In this document: positions 24,524 through 32,665 of the stretch, piece by piece | How the letters are laid out: every line of letters begins with the position of its first letter | How positions within the stretch are numbered: the stretch's first letter is position 1 | DNA from: Streptomyces tirandamycinicus | Lineage (GTDB): Bacteria; Actinomycetota; Actinomycetes; Streptomycetales; Streptomycetaceae | DNA: 64,000 nucleotides | Reading direction: 5' to 3' | NCBI RefSeq assembly: GCF_003097515.1 | Contig: NZ_CP029188.1 | Location: 1,240,001-1,304,000, forward strand | Notes under the pieces: model-generated | The model's database searches: none | Told to the model about the DNA's origin: nothing | Seen by the model: only the letters and a program-made list of their open reading frames with translations | Made by a program: the position numbers and the translations under genes

Positions 24524-26395
24524 ATGAGCGACGGGGAACCCGGCAGACGGGTCATCGACGGGCGCTTCGAGCTGGAGGCGCGGCTCGGTGGCGGGGGCAT
24601 GGGCATGGTGTGGCGGGCGCGCGATCTGGTCCTGCACCGGGCCGTGGCGCTCAAGGAGGTACGGCCGCCCGATCCCGGTCTCGCCGAGTACGACCCCGAG
24701 GGCGCGGCGATGCTCCGGGCCCGGGTGCTGCGCGAGGCACGGGCGCTCGCCCGCGTCGACCACCCCAATGTGGTGACCATCCACCATGTGGTGGACGGCG
24801 GGGAGCACACCTACCCGTGGCTCGTCATGGAGCTGGTGACCGGCGGATCACTCCATGACCGGCTGGAGAAGGGCCCGCTGGCGCCCACCGAGGCCGCCCG
24901 GATCGGCCGCGAGGTGCTCGCCGCGCTGCGCGCCGCGCACGCCGCCGGCATCCAGCACCGGGACGTGAAGCCCGCCAACGTCCTGATGCGACCCGACGGA
25001 CGCCCCGTGCTCACCGACTTCGGTATCGCGGCCATCAGGGAGTCGACGGCGCTGACCGCGACCGGGTCCATCATCGGCACGCCCGACTACATGGCGCCCG
25101 AGCGCATCTCCGGTGACGAGGGCGGCCCGGGCTCCGATCTGTGGTCGCTGGCGATGATGCTGTACGTCGCCGTCGAGGGGCGTCACCCGCTCCGCAGGGG
25201 CAGCACCCTCGCGACGCTGGCGGCCCTCCTCAGCGAGGAGCTTCCGCCGCCCTTCCAGGCCGGACCGCTGACCGGCTTCCTGAACGCCACGCTCGTCAAG
25301 GACCCGGCTGTCCGGGCGGACGCGGACACCGCCGACCGGATGCTCGCGGAGGCCGCCGAGGGCCGGGACTCGGCCCCCGGCGCGCCGAGTGCGCAGACCT
25401 CGCCGACCCCGCCGACTCCGCCGACTGGGAGTCCTTCGAGTCCGCCGAGTCCTTCGAGTTCTGCGAGTCTTTCGAGTCCTGTGAGTCCGCCGAGTGTTCC
25501 CACTGCTCCGGGCGGGGCGGGCGGAACCACGTCGTACCGGCTGTCACCTCCGGCGGGGCAGACGGCCGCACCGGCCGGGGGGTCGGCAGGGTTCGGGCCA
25601 CCCATGGGCTTCGGGCCTTCGGCTCCGCGCGACGCCGTACCGGGTCCGGTCGGGCCGCCGACCCCCTACCCGGCGGGCCCCACACGGCAGACGCCGCCGG
25701 GACCCGGCGGCCGACGGAAGGCCCGGATCGCGATCGCCGCGTCCGCCGTCGCGACCGTGCTGGCAGGCGTCCTGGTGTGGACCATGTTCCCGGACGGCGG
25801 GGGCAAGGGCGGCGGGACGGCGGCGAACCCACCAGGGTCGTCCTCGCCAGGATCGTCCTCGACCGCGACGAAGGGCGCGACACCCGCACCGCCCGAGGCG
25901 GCCCCCTCGGCGTCGGCACCGGCGTCCCAGGCCGACGCGAAGACCGATCTGCTGACCCCGGACGGCATTCGGACGGCGGTGAAGGAGATCAAGGCCGCGA
26001 CCGGGACGGACCGCGCGGCCGACTTCAGCGTCTACCCGGACTACGTGTCCGCGGAGATCATGCTCAAGGGCAGCGAGACCAGGTACGACAGCTACACCTA
26101 CCGCCCGGGTCAGGGCGTGCGGAAGGGCATCATCAGCGGCTCGCTGTTCAGCGGCGACCGCCCGTTCAGCCTGGACGACTTCGACTGGGACGTCCTCCCC
26201 GCTCTGCTGAAGCGGGCGGAGAAGGACCTCAACGTGAAGCAGCCGACGATGCGTTACGTCCTGGTCCGCCCTCCGGACGACACCTTCGGCACACCGCTGG
26301 GGCTGGCCGTCTACCGCGTGGACGACCACGTCGTCGGCTTTCTGGAAGCCGACCTGAAGGGCAAGGTCACAAGGGTGGAGCCGGCCGAGGACTGA
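24524..26395 (+). CDS. Membrane-anchored Ser/Thr protein kinase
   Basis: Hanks-type kinase, 623 residues from ATG 24524. Catalytic domain about 14-275: glycine loop LGGGGMGMVW, Lys44 in VALKE, catalytic loop HRDVKPAN (Asp147), DFG 165-167, activation segment to APE 191-193. A Ser/Pro linker (about 285-400, partly coded by tandem repeats) leads to one membrane helix, about residues 401-422. The external domain of ~150 residues (LLTPDGIRTAVKEIKAATG to GKVTRVEPAED) is not PASTA and I do not recognise it; it may sense an envelope ligand. The stop is 18 bases from the end of the convergent DUF397 gene. Confidence 0.92.
   Translation: MSDGEPGRRVIDGRFELEARLGGGGMGMVWRARDLVLHRAVALKEVRPPDPGLAEYDPEGAAMLRARVLREARALARVDHPNVVTIHHVVDGGEHTYPWLVMELVTGGSLHDRLEKGPLAPTEAARIGREVLAALRAAHAAGIQHRDVKPANVLMRPDGRPVLTDFGIAAIRESTALTATGSIIGTPDYMAPERISGDEGGPGSDLWSLAMMLYVAVEGRHPLRRGSTLATLAALLSEELPPPFQAGPLTGFLNATLVKDPAVRADADTADRMLAEAAEGRDSAPGAPSAQTSPTPPTPPTGSPSSPPSPSSSASLSSPVSPPSVPTAPGGAGGTTSYRLSPPAGQTAAPAGGSAGFGPPMGFGPSAPRDAVPGPVGPPTPYPAGPTRQTPPGPGGRRKARIAIAASAVATVLAGVLVWTMFPDGGGKGGGTAANPPGSSSPGSSSTATKGATPAPPEAAPSASAPASQADAKTDLLTPDGIRTAVKEIKAATGTDRAADFSVYPDYVSAEIMLKGSETRYDSYTYRPGQGVRKGIISGSLFSGDRPFSLDDFDWDVLPALLKRAEKDLNVKQPTMRYVLVRPPDDTFGTPLGLAVYRVDDHVVGFLEADLKGKVTRVEPAED
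25395..25500 (+). repeat. 9-bp GAGTCCTTC/GAGTCCGCC repeat inside the kinase gene
   Basis: About ten copies of a 9-base unit (GAGTCCTTC, GAGTCCGCC, GAGTTCTGC and variants), preceded by ACCCCGCCG units, code the Ser/Pro linker. The unit resembles the one in the MFS gene at 22227-22392. Confidence 0.88.
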
Positions 26396-26413
26396 TCGGT
26401 CCGGCTCTTGCGG

Positions 26414-26656
26414 CTACGCCCCGGCGGCCTGGCCGACGAACGCCGCCCAGGCCCCGGGGCCCACGGTGAAGACCGGGCCCTCGGGGTTCTTGGAGTCGCG
26501 GACGTGGACGGCGTGGGGGCAGGCGGCGACCTCGACGCACTCTCCGCCGCTGGAGCTGCTGTAGGAGGACTTGCGCCAGTCGAAGGCCACTTCGATGCAC
26601 TCGCCGCCGCTGCTGTCGCTGTAGCTCGACTTGAACCAGCGCAGGCTGTCGGTCAT
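26414..26656 (-). CDS. DUF397 protein with two motif copies
   Basis: 80 residues. DUF397 proteins are small partners of Scr1-type XRE regulators in Streptomyces. The motif Trp-x-Lys-Ser-Ser-Tyr-Ser...Gly-Gly-Glu-Cys-(Ile/Val)-Glu-Val-Ala occurs twice (WFKSSYSDSSGGECIEVA and WRKSSYSSSSGGECVEVA), then the closing VHVRDSKNPEGP and FTVGPGAWAAFV. The start overlaps the stop of the upstream XRE gene by 4 bases. Confidence 0.9.
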   Translation of the reverse strand: MTDSLRWFKSSYSDSSGGECIEVAFDWRKSSYSSSSGGECVEVAACPHAVHVRDSKNPEGPVFTVGPGAWAAFVGQAAGA

Positions 26657-27501
26657 CTCTGCTCCCCTGCCAACTGCTCGATAAGGCCCAGTGATTCACG
26701 AGGGCCCAGGGCCTGTGCCCGGATCTTCGCATACCGCTGGGCGTATGTACTCACCTTTGCGGGGTCCTTGATCAGCAGACTCTCGAACTGGATCTCCAGA
26801 TAGACCAGGTGGTCGTGCTCCGAGGTCTCCACCAGGGTCATCCCGCCGTTGTCACCCGCGTGCTCACCGCCCAGCCCCGCCTCCAGCGGCAGCACCTGCA
26901 ACGTCACGTTACGCCGCCGCGCGCACTCCGCAAGGTGCCGCATCTGGCCACGCATGACCTCGTGGCCGCCGATCGTCCGCCGCAACACCGACTCCTCCAG
27001 CACCACCTCGATCAGCGCCACCGGCTCCCGCTCGAAGAGTGCCCGCCGCGCCAGCCTCGCCTCGACCAGCTCCTCCACCCGCTGCTCCGGCAGCGGCGGA
27101 TACCCGCCGCCGATCAGGGCCCGCGCGTACTCCTCCGTCTGGAACAGCCCGTGCACCACGAGCGTCGCATACAGATGGAGCCCGACCGCCTTCTGCTCCA
27201 GCAGCGCGTAGTCCTTGAACTGCGCCGGGTACTTCTCCAGCCGTACGTACGTCCTCGCCTGCTCGAAGATGTCCATCCCGTCCCCGAGTACCCGCTCCAG
27301 TTGCACCAGCATCGCGTCGCTCGCCGGCTGCGCGCCCGTCTCCATCGCGCTCACCGCCGAACCCGTGAAGCCGATCTCCTTCCCGAGCTGTTCCTGCGTC
27401 CAGCCTTTCCGCACCCGCAACTTGCGGGCGACGTCCGCCACGAGCCGTGCGGTCGGACCCGCCAGTTGCTTGTTCTCCGCTCGCGCCATTGCGATCACCA
27501 T
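26653..27501 (-). CDS. XRE-family regulator with DUF5753 domain (Scr1/WhiJ type)
   Basis: 282 residues: helix-turn-helix with LRVRKGWTQEQLGKEIGFTGSAVSAMETG (about 27-58) and a C-terminal DUF5753 part with FQTEEYARALI, EARLARRALFE, VLRRTIGG, MRGQMRHLAECARRRNVTLQVLPLEAG and LVYLEIQF. Such proteins pair with a following DUF397 gene and affect development and antibiotic production. ATG 27501 was chosen; ATG 27489 (MARAENK) is nearly as good. No ATPase gene accompanies this pair, unlike the trio at 44510-46219. Confidence 0.9.
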   Translation of the reverse strand: MVIAMARAENKQLAGPTARLVADVARKLRVRKGWTQEQLGKEIGFTGSAVSAMETGAQPASDAMLVQLERVLGDGMDIFEQARTYVRLEKYPAQFKDYALLEQKAVGLHLYATLVVHGLFQTEEYARALIGGGYPPLPEQRVEELVEARLARRALFEREPVALIEVVLEESVLRRTIGGHEVMRGQMRHLAECARRRNVTLQVLPLEAGLGGEHAGDNGGMTLVETSEHDHLVYLEIQFESLLIKDPAKVSTYAQRYAKIRAQALGPRESLGLIEQLAGEQR

Positions 27502-27665
27502 TCGACTCGACCGGACTCAACCGGTCACCATCGGTCCCCGCCGAATTCGACCTCGATCAAGGCAGGTTGGCGCAGGTCAAAGGGTGTCCGACCGGCCTCG
27601 CAAGGCTATGGAGAACGCTATCCGGACGGCATCACACTGGCCCCGTGAATACGGATAATCGACGA

Positions 27666-28064
27666 ATGGAACCGGACCTGGACCTGGACTGGATCCCGGT
27701 CTCCGGATTCCGGCTCCGCAAGGCGGGCGTGCGTTTCGACGCCGTACGCGTCGACGGCGACGACGGCCGCCGGCTGGCCGATCTCCTGGACCGGATGACG
27801 GGCGGCGACCCCGGCCCCATCGTCACCGAGGCGAACGGCTGCCGCGGTGTCTACTTCCTGCTCCCGGTCGGCACTACGGCACACCGTTCCTGGCCACGCG
27901 GGGTGATCCGCTACAACTCCTCCGTCGGGAGTGCCGGTTACGTACCCGTCCCGGCGCTCGACGGGCCCACCTGGCCTCTCGCCTGGCGCGTGCCGCCCGT
28001 CGCGGACGACCGCTTCGTGCACCCGCTGCTGCTGCGCACGGCGGCCGTCGAACTGCTGGGCTGA
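27666..28064 (+). CDS. Conserved hypothetical protein beside the XRE/DUF397 pair
   Basis: 132 residues from ATG 27666; GTG 27645 in frame would add seven. Sequence marks are DLDWIPVSGFRLRKAGVRFDAVRVDG, TEANGCRGVYFLLP, STAHRSWPRGV-like TTAHRSWPRGV, and YVPVPALDGPTWPLAWRVPP, ending in HPLLLRTAAVELLG. It is soluble with no signal or membrane segment. I recall similar uncharacterised proteins in other Streptomyces genomes near such regulators, but not a function. Divergent from the XRE gene, 164 bases between starts. Confidence 0.75.
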   Translation: MEPDLDLDWIPVSGFRLRKAGVRFDAVRVDGDDGRRLADLLDRMTGGDPGPIVTEANGCRGVYFLLPVGTTAHRSWPRGVIRYNSSVGSAGYVPVPALDGPTWPLAWRVPPVADDRFVHPLLLRTAAVELLG

Positions 28065-28074
28065 CAGAGTCCCC

Positions 28075-28091
28075 GCGGCAGCCCCCCTGCC
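28075..28091. terminator. Small hairpin with all-C loop
   Basis: CGGCAG and CTGCCG form a 6-bp stem with a loop of five C residues, 10 bases after the hypothetical gene. Probably a terminator. It recalls one arm of the 6C RNA motif, but a second C-loop hairpin is absent. Confidence 0.45.
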
Positions 28092-28182
28092 GTCCCTTGG
28101 CCCCGCTCACCCACGGGCCGAGCCGGTGCTCGCACACGCCGGTGCGCACTTCGGCGGCCGCTACCATCGCCCCCGACGGTCG

Positions 28183-28217
28183 TGTATCGTTTATCGATAA
28201 CATCGAAAAGCGATACA
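28183..28217. promoter_or_regulatory. Nested palindromes upstream of the DUF2975/XRE pair
   Basis: TGTATCG (28183-28189) is mirrored by CGATACA (28211-28217), and the perfect palindrome TTATCGATAA (28191-28200) lies between them. The ATCGA core also recurs at 28202-28206. The AT-rich block ends 24 bases before the start of the DUF2975 gene and is a good operator candidate for the XRE protein encoded second in the operon. Confidence 0.65.
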
Positions 28218-28241
28218 TCAACCAATGCGTCGGGGGTGGTG

Positions 28242-28871
28242 ATGGCTGAGGACCGCAAGCTCCTTGAACCCTTCCACAAGACGGTCTCGGGCTTTGTGCT
28301 GCTGCTTGTCGGCCTGCTTCTGATCGCCGTCGCCTTCAGTCTGGTCAACCAGGGTGTCCCGTTCTGGACCGCGGCGGAGAACTGCGTCACCGCCGACTGG
28401 ATCGGGGGCAGTTCGAGCGCCGTCGACGCCATCTTCGGCACCCGCCCGGGAGCCCGTGTCTCCGTGATGCCGGAGTACTGCACCGAGGATCCCAGCGCCT
28501 ACCAGCGGCTCCTCGGACTCCTCACAGACGTCCCATCGCTGATTCTCCTGATCTGCGGGCTCCTCGTACTCAACCGGCTCCTGCGATCGGCCGCGCGAGA
28601 CGGCGTCTACACCGAGCAGGTCGCCGCCAGGCTGCGGCTGCTGGGGTGGCTGCTGCTGATCGGCAGTCTGGTCGCCGAGATCGCCCAGGCGATCGGCCGG
28701 GCAGCCCTGCTGGCGACACTCACCAAGGACGTCGCGTTCTCCCCCGACACCGTGGTGAGCACCATGACGGCCCCCTACCTGGTAATGCTGACCGGCCTCG
28801 GGCTGCTGACCTTCGCGCGCATCATGAACGTCGGCGCAGCCATGCGTGAGGATCTTGAAGGGACTGTCTGA
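28242..28871 (+). CDS. DUF2975 family membrane protein
   Basis: 209 residues from ATG 28242. Four hydrophobic segments: FVLLLVGLLLIAVAFSLV, LLTDVPSLILLICGLLVL, LRLLGWLLLIGSLVAEIAQAIG and PYLVMLTGLGLLTFARIM. The region between segments 1 and 2 carries cysteines and is probably outside. DUF2975 proteins are typically coded with a small XRE regulator, as here (TGATG overlap with the next gene), and may act as its membrane partner or as a sensor; the role is not known. Confidence 0.85.
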   Translation: MAEDRKLLEPFHKTVSGFVLLLVGLLLIAVAFSLVNQGVPFWTAAENCVTADWIGGSSSAVDAIFGTRPGARVSVMPEYCTEDPSAYQRLLGLLTDVPSLILLICGLLVLNRLLRSAARDGVYTEQVAARLRLLGWLLLIGSLVAEIAQAIGRAALLATLTKDVAFSPDTVVSTMTAPYLVMLTGLGLLTFARIMNVGAAMREDLEGTV

Positions 28872-29125
28872 TGCCGGCAGAGGCGAACGAGAACCGCGCC
28901 ATCCGCGTGCATCTCGACCGTCTCCTCGCAGAACGAGGCATGACGCTCACAGAACTCGCGACCGCCGTCGGGGTCACCAACGTCAACCTGTCGATCCTCA
29001 AGAACGGCCGCGCAAAAGCGATCCGCTTCACCACCCTCACCGGCATCTGCCGCGCACTGGACTGCCAGCCGGGAGACCTCCTCAGCTACCGCGAAGCTGA
29101 CGACAACCCCATCGAACCTGCATGA
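28871..29125 (+). CDS. Small XRE-family regulator (YozG-like)
   Basis: 84 residues, almost all a Cro/CI-type helix-turn-helix: IRVHLDRLLAERGMTLTELATAVGVTNVNLSILKNGRAKAIRFTTLTGICRALDCQPGDLLSY. Translationally coupled to the DUF2975 gene. It probably autoregulates the operon through the palindromes at 28183-28217. Confidence 0.92.
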   Translation: MPAEANENRAIRVHLDRLLAERGMTLTELATAVGVTNVNLSILKNGRAKAIRFTTLTGICRALDCQPGDLLSYREADDNPIEPA

Positions 29126-29213
29126 ACCAGCGTCAATCCACCTGCCCGGGAACAGGGATCCGGATCGTGTCAGTGGGGGCCGTGCCTCCGCGCCGCCCGC
29201 GTGTCCGCCCTCG

Positions 29214-30503
29214 TCAGCGGGCCGGGACGCTGGTGAACGCGTCGGTCCGGGCCACACCGTCCCAACCGCCCTTGGGCCCGCGCAGCCCGTAGAGCGCGGC
29301 GAGCGTCGGGGCCACGTCCACCGTACGGGCCGGTGCGTCGCTGACCGTCCGCGTCCGGACGACGCTCGCGCCGCCGCCGACGAAGAACGGGATGGGCAGA
29401 GTGGCGGGGTGTCCGTGGTTGCCCGGAATCGGGTTCGAGGCCGTGTGCGGGTCGGAGAAGCGGTAGCCGGGCCGTACGTACGCCACCAGGTCACCCGCTT
29501 CCGGGCCGAGGCGCAGCTCTCGCGGGGTGTGCGCGGACAGTACGCCCTCCCGCGCGAGGACGGCCTTGCGCATCCTCTCGACCGCCGCCGCGCGGCTGCC
29601 GGACGCTCCGGTCCAGTACAGCAGGTCCGCACCGCCGTTCTGCGCGATGACGACCTGCCCCTTGAGCATCGGGTCCTTGTCCAACTCCGGCTGGAGGCTG
29701 ACCACCGCGGTGGGTACGGACCAGTCCATGGAGTGGTCGGCCAGCACGACGACGACGCTGCTGTCCCAGCGGCCGGTGCCCTTGAGGTGGTCCAGCACCC
29801 TGCCGACCTGGGTGTCCGTGGCGGCGAGCGCGGAGGTGCGGGCCAGTTCGACGGTGGTGCCGGTGAGGTCGCTGTGTCCCATCCGGTCCACATCGCCGAA
29901 GTTCACGAACATCACGTCCGGGTCGGCGGAGTCGATCATCCTGATCGCCGCGTCGGCGGTGTACCGGTCCGGTGCGTGGCCGCTGACCGGGATCAGCGGC
30001 TCCGGATTCCACCGGTAGTCGGCCCTGGTCCCGAAGATCCCGTGCAGATAGCGCTTGGACAGCACGGTGCCGCTGCTGACGCCCTTGTCGCGCAGCAGCT
30101 CGAACAGGGTGGCCGCCCTCAGGTCCGATGGCCGGTCCAGGTCGCGCACGACCCGCTCCGCCCGGTCGTAGACCGAGTTGGCCGGTACGCCCGAGCGGTC
30201 CGGCCGGACCCCGGTCATCATCATCACGTGGTTCGGGATGGTCTCCATCACCGGCAGCGACTGGGCGGCGGGGTAGGTCGTCCCGGCGTCGCGCAGCGCC
30301 GACAGGCGCGGCATGAGCAGCGGCCGGATCTCGTCCGGCCGGCAGCCGTCGACGACGAGCACATAGGTGCGCAGGCGGGGTTCGGCGGCGCCGGCGCTCA
30401 GGACCCCGGTCCCGGCGGCCGCGACGATGGCGCCACCCGCGCCGCCGGCGATGGTGGCGAGGAGCCTGCGGCGGGTCATACGGGGTTGGGCGTGGCGGGA
30501 CAC
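29214..30503 (-). CDS. Tat-exported type I phosphodiesterase/nucleotide pyrophosphatase
   Basis: 429 residues. Twin-arginine signal MTRRRLLATIAGGAGG, with cleavage after AGA near residue 39. Alkaline-phosphatase superfamily core: VVDGCRPDEI (metal Asp), METIPNHVMMMTGVRPDRSG with the nucleophilic Thr, NFGDVDRMGHS, VLADHSMD and GNHGHPA with remaining metal ligands. Likely cleaves phosphodiesters or nucleotides outside the membrane. GTG 30503 has GGAG 7 bases upstream; ATG 30479 gives a shorter signal. Lies 102 bases downstream of the PhoD gene, separated by a G-rich repeat. Confidence 0.88.
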   Translation of the reverse strand: MSRHAQPRMTRRRLLATIAGGAGGAIVAAAGTGVLSAGAAEPRLRTYVLVVDGCRPDEIRPLLMPRLSALRDAGTTYPAAQSLPVMETIPNHVMMMTGVRPDRSGVPANSVYDRAERVVRDLDRPSDLRAATLFELLRDKGVSSGTVLSKRYLHGIFGTRADYRWNPEPLIPVSGHAPDRYTADAAIRMIDSADPDVMFVNFGDVDRMGHSDLTGTTVELARTSALAATDTQVGRVLDHLKGTGRWDSSVVVVLADHSMDWSVPTAVVSLQPELDKDPMLKGQVVIAQNGGADLLYWTGASGSRAAAVERMRKAVLAREGVLSAHTPRELRLGPEAGDLVAYVRPGYRFSDPHTASNPIPGNHGHPATLPIPFFVGGGASVVRTRTVSDAPARTVDVAPTLAALYGLRGPKGGWDGVARTDAFTSVPAR

Positions 30504-30518
30504 GTGAGGTCTCCAGTC

Positions 30519-30592
30519 GGGAGTGGGGAGTCGGGTGTCGGGTGTCGGGTGTCGGGTGTCGGGTGTCGGGAGTGGGGAGTGGGGAGTGAGGG
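30519..30592. repeat. 7-bp TCGGGTG repeat with G-quadruplex potential
   Basis: TCGGGTG is repeated 5.7 times without error at 30531-30570, flanked by AGTGGGG units. The + strand has six GGG runs with 4-base spacers, fitting the intramolecular G-quadruplex pattern. It fills the gap between the phosphodiesterase and PhoD genes, both transcribed leftward, so the mRNA would carry the C-rich strand. Confidence 0.92.
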
Positions 30593-30605
30593 GCGGTCCC
30601 GGAGG

Positions 30606-32246
30606 TCAGTCCGCGAGGGGCGCGGCAGCGGGGGAGACGCGGTTGCTGCCCGCGAGGACCTGGTAGCCGGCGGCGCGGCGGGCGGTGGCGCGTGGGTCGG
30701 TGCGGTCGCTGATGTACACCCAGTCCATCTGCACCCGCTGCGGGGTGACTTCGAGCAGCGAGTACCCGTGGGAGTCGAACTCCAGGTACTTCACATGCCG
30801 GTTGGCTCCCTTGATGGCCGTCTCCACGGCGAGCGAGCTGGTGCGGGGCTGCGATCGCGTGATGTCGTCCAGGTTGTCCGAGGTGACGGAGGTGCCGACG
30901 AGTTCGGTGGCGACGGAGGGCGAACCGGCGGGATAGGTCCCGGGATCCAGCGGCAGGTCGCACGCCCATGAGGAGTGGATGTCGCCGGTGAGGAACACGG
31001 TGTCGTCGATGCCCCGGTCGCGCAGATGGCCGAGGAGTTCGCGCCGGTCGGCGGTGTAGCCGTCCCACTGGTCGACGTTGTAGGGGACTCCCTCGGGCGG
31101 CAGCAGCCCCGTGGTGTCCGCCAGCGGCCGGGCGATGTCCTCCGGCAGCGGGGGGAAGAGCACGGGCGAGATCATCACAGGGTTGCCGATCAGCTTCCAG
31201 CGGGCGCGGGACGTGGCAAGCCCATCCTTGAGCCACTCCATCTGGGCGTCGCCGGTGATGGTGCGGTCCGGGTCGCCTACGTCCCCGAGCCGGTCCTGCT
31301 CCACCTGCCTGCTGCGGTAGGAGCGCAGGTCGAGCATCGACAGATCGGCGAGGCCGCCGAAGACGAGCCGCCGGTGGACGCGCCGCGGGTCGGGTTCGCG
31401 TACCGGCATCCACTCGCCCCAGGCGCGGCGTGCGTGGGCGTACCGGGTCGTCCACGAGCCCTCCGCACCCTCGGTGTGGTTCTCGGCGCCCTGGTCGTAG
31501 GCGTCGTTGGCGGACTCGTGGTCGTCCCACGTGACGATGAAGGGGGCGGCGGCGTGCAGCGTCCGCAGGTCCGGGTCGGTCTTGTACTGCGCGTGCCGGC
31601 GCCGGTAGTCGGCGAGCGACACCATCTCGTGCGCGGGCTCGTGGCCGCGCCCGATCGCGGGACCGGGGCCGTACTCGCCGTTTCCGTACTCGTAGAGGTA
31701 GTCGCCGAGGTGGATGACGGCGTCGAGGTCGCTGCGGGCGGCGAGATGGCGGTACGCCGAGAAGTGCCCCGCCATGTAGTTGGCGCAGGAGACCACGCCG
31801 AAGCGGAGCACCCCGACCGCCTCACCGGCGGCGGGTGCGGTACGGGTCCGCCCGACCGGGGAGACCGTGCCCTGGTAGCGGAACCGGTACCAGTACGTCG
31901 TCCCGGCGGCCAGCCCCGTCGCGTCCACCTTGACGGTGTGGTCGGCGTCGGGGGTGGCCGTGGCCTTTCCGCTGCGGGCGATGTGCCGGAACGCCGGGTC
32001 GGAGGCGATCTCCCACTCCAGCCGGACGGTCGGCCCGGTACCGGATCCGGGCAGCGCGTCGGCGGTGGGGGTCAGCCGGGTCCACAGGACGACGGCGTCG
32101 GGCAGCGGATCGCCGGAGGCGACGCCGTGCCGGAAGGGGCCGCCGGGGGCGGGGGCCCCGACGGCGGTACGGGTGGCCAGGACACCGGCGGCGGCGGTGG
32201 CGGTGCCGGCGGCGGCCAGGAAGCGGCGCCTGTTGAGGAACGACAT
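30606..32246 (-). CDS. phoD: Tat-exported alkaline phosphatase D
   Basis: Secreted calcium/iron-dependent phosphatase of phosphate scavenging, 546 residues. Twin-arginine signal MSFLNRRRFLAAAGTATAAAG, an N-terminal PhoD beta domain (GPFRHGVASGDPLPDAVVLWTRL), then the metallophosphatase domain with VVSCANYMAGHF, VIHLGDYLYEYG, VTWDDHESANDAY, IGNPVMISP and FLTGDIHSSWACDL. ATG 32246 has AGGAAG upstream. A PHO-box-like direct repeat lies 19 bases before it. Confidence 0.93.
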   Translation of the reverse strand: MSFLNRRRFLAAAGTATAAAGVLATRTAVGAPAPGGPFRHGVASGDPLPDAVVLWTRLTPTADALPGSGTGPTVRLEWEIASDPAFRHIARSGKATATPDADHTVKVDATGLAAGTTYWYRFRYQGTVSPVGRTRTAPAAGEAVGVLRFGVVSCANYMAGHFSAYRHLAARSDLDAVIHLGDYLYEYGNGEYGPGPAIGRGHEPAHEMVSLADYRRRHAQYKTDPDLRTLHAAAPFIVTWDDHESANDAYDQGAENHTEGAEGSWTTRYAHARRAWGEWMPVREPDPRRVHRRLVFGGLADLSMLDLRSYRSRQVEQDRLGDVGDPDRTITGDAQMEWLKDGLATSRARWKLIGNPVMISPVLFPPLPEDIARPLADTTGLLPPEGVPYNVDQWDGYTADRRELLGHLRDRGIDDTVFLTGDIHSSWACDLPLDPGTYPAGSPSVATELVGTSVTSDNLDDITRSQPRTSSLAVETAIKGANRHVKYLEFDSHGYSLLEVTPQRVQMDWVYISDRTDPRATARRAAGYQVLAGSNRVSPAAAPLAD

Positions 32247-32264
32247 GTTCCACTTCCTAGGCTC

Positions 32265-32286
32265 AGTACGTGAACCCGGGGTGACG
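32265..32286 (-). promoter_or_regulatory. PHO-box-like direct repeat upstream of phoD
   Basis: On the minus strand CGTCACCCCGG (32286-32276) is followed immediately by GTTCACGTACT (32275-32265). Both resemble the 11-bp PhoP unit G(G/T)TCAYYYR(G/C)G, each with a few mismatches. The box ends only 19 bases from the start codon, closer than usual, so its mode of action is uncertain. Confidence 0.5.
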
Positions 32287-32299
32287 CGCGGCTGGCCCC

Positions 32300-32500
32300 C
32301 GGGCGTACCGCGCCTGGAGACCGCGTCTGCAGGCGTGGCTGGAGACCGCGTCTGGAGACCGCGTCTGGAAGCGTGTCCATGGACAGAGCCGTGAGACAGC
32401 GCTTTGGGGCAGCGCTTTGAGACGGCGCCTTGGGACAGCGACCGGAAACCGTGGCCGGTCGCGGCGACGGGGCGACGGGGCGACGGGGCGACGTGGCCGG
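32300..32500. repeat. Repeat-rich gap between phoD and the CapA-like gene
   Basis: The 419-base gap holds TGGAGACCGCGTC repeated about four times (32309-32370), GGCAGCGCTTTG-like units (32397-32450) and GCGACGGGG repeated four times (32467-32495). From 32500 to 32665 I see only GC-rich sequence and no gene. Confidence 0.75.
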
Positions 32501-32665
32501 TCGCGGTGGTGACCCGATCGCCGTCCGGCACCTCACGCACCCGGGCGGGGGCCCGCACGGACCGGAGCAGAGGGCTTGCACGGACCCGGGCGGGGTGTCG
32601 GCACGCTCCCGGGCGGAGCGCCCGCACGCCCCTGCGAGCCGGGCCATCGGTGGGAAAATCGGTGC

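Noticed and set aside
28075..28091. 6C small RNA
   Set aside because: Only one C-loop hairpin is present; the 6C motif needs at least two in tandem.
30531..30570. TCGGGTG array as a telomere or replication terminus
   Set aside because: Streptomyces telomeres are palindrome-rich ends, not simple arrays, and the flanking genes are ordinary chromosomal genes. A local slippage array is simpler.
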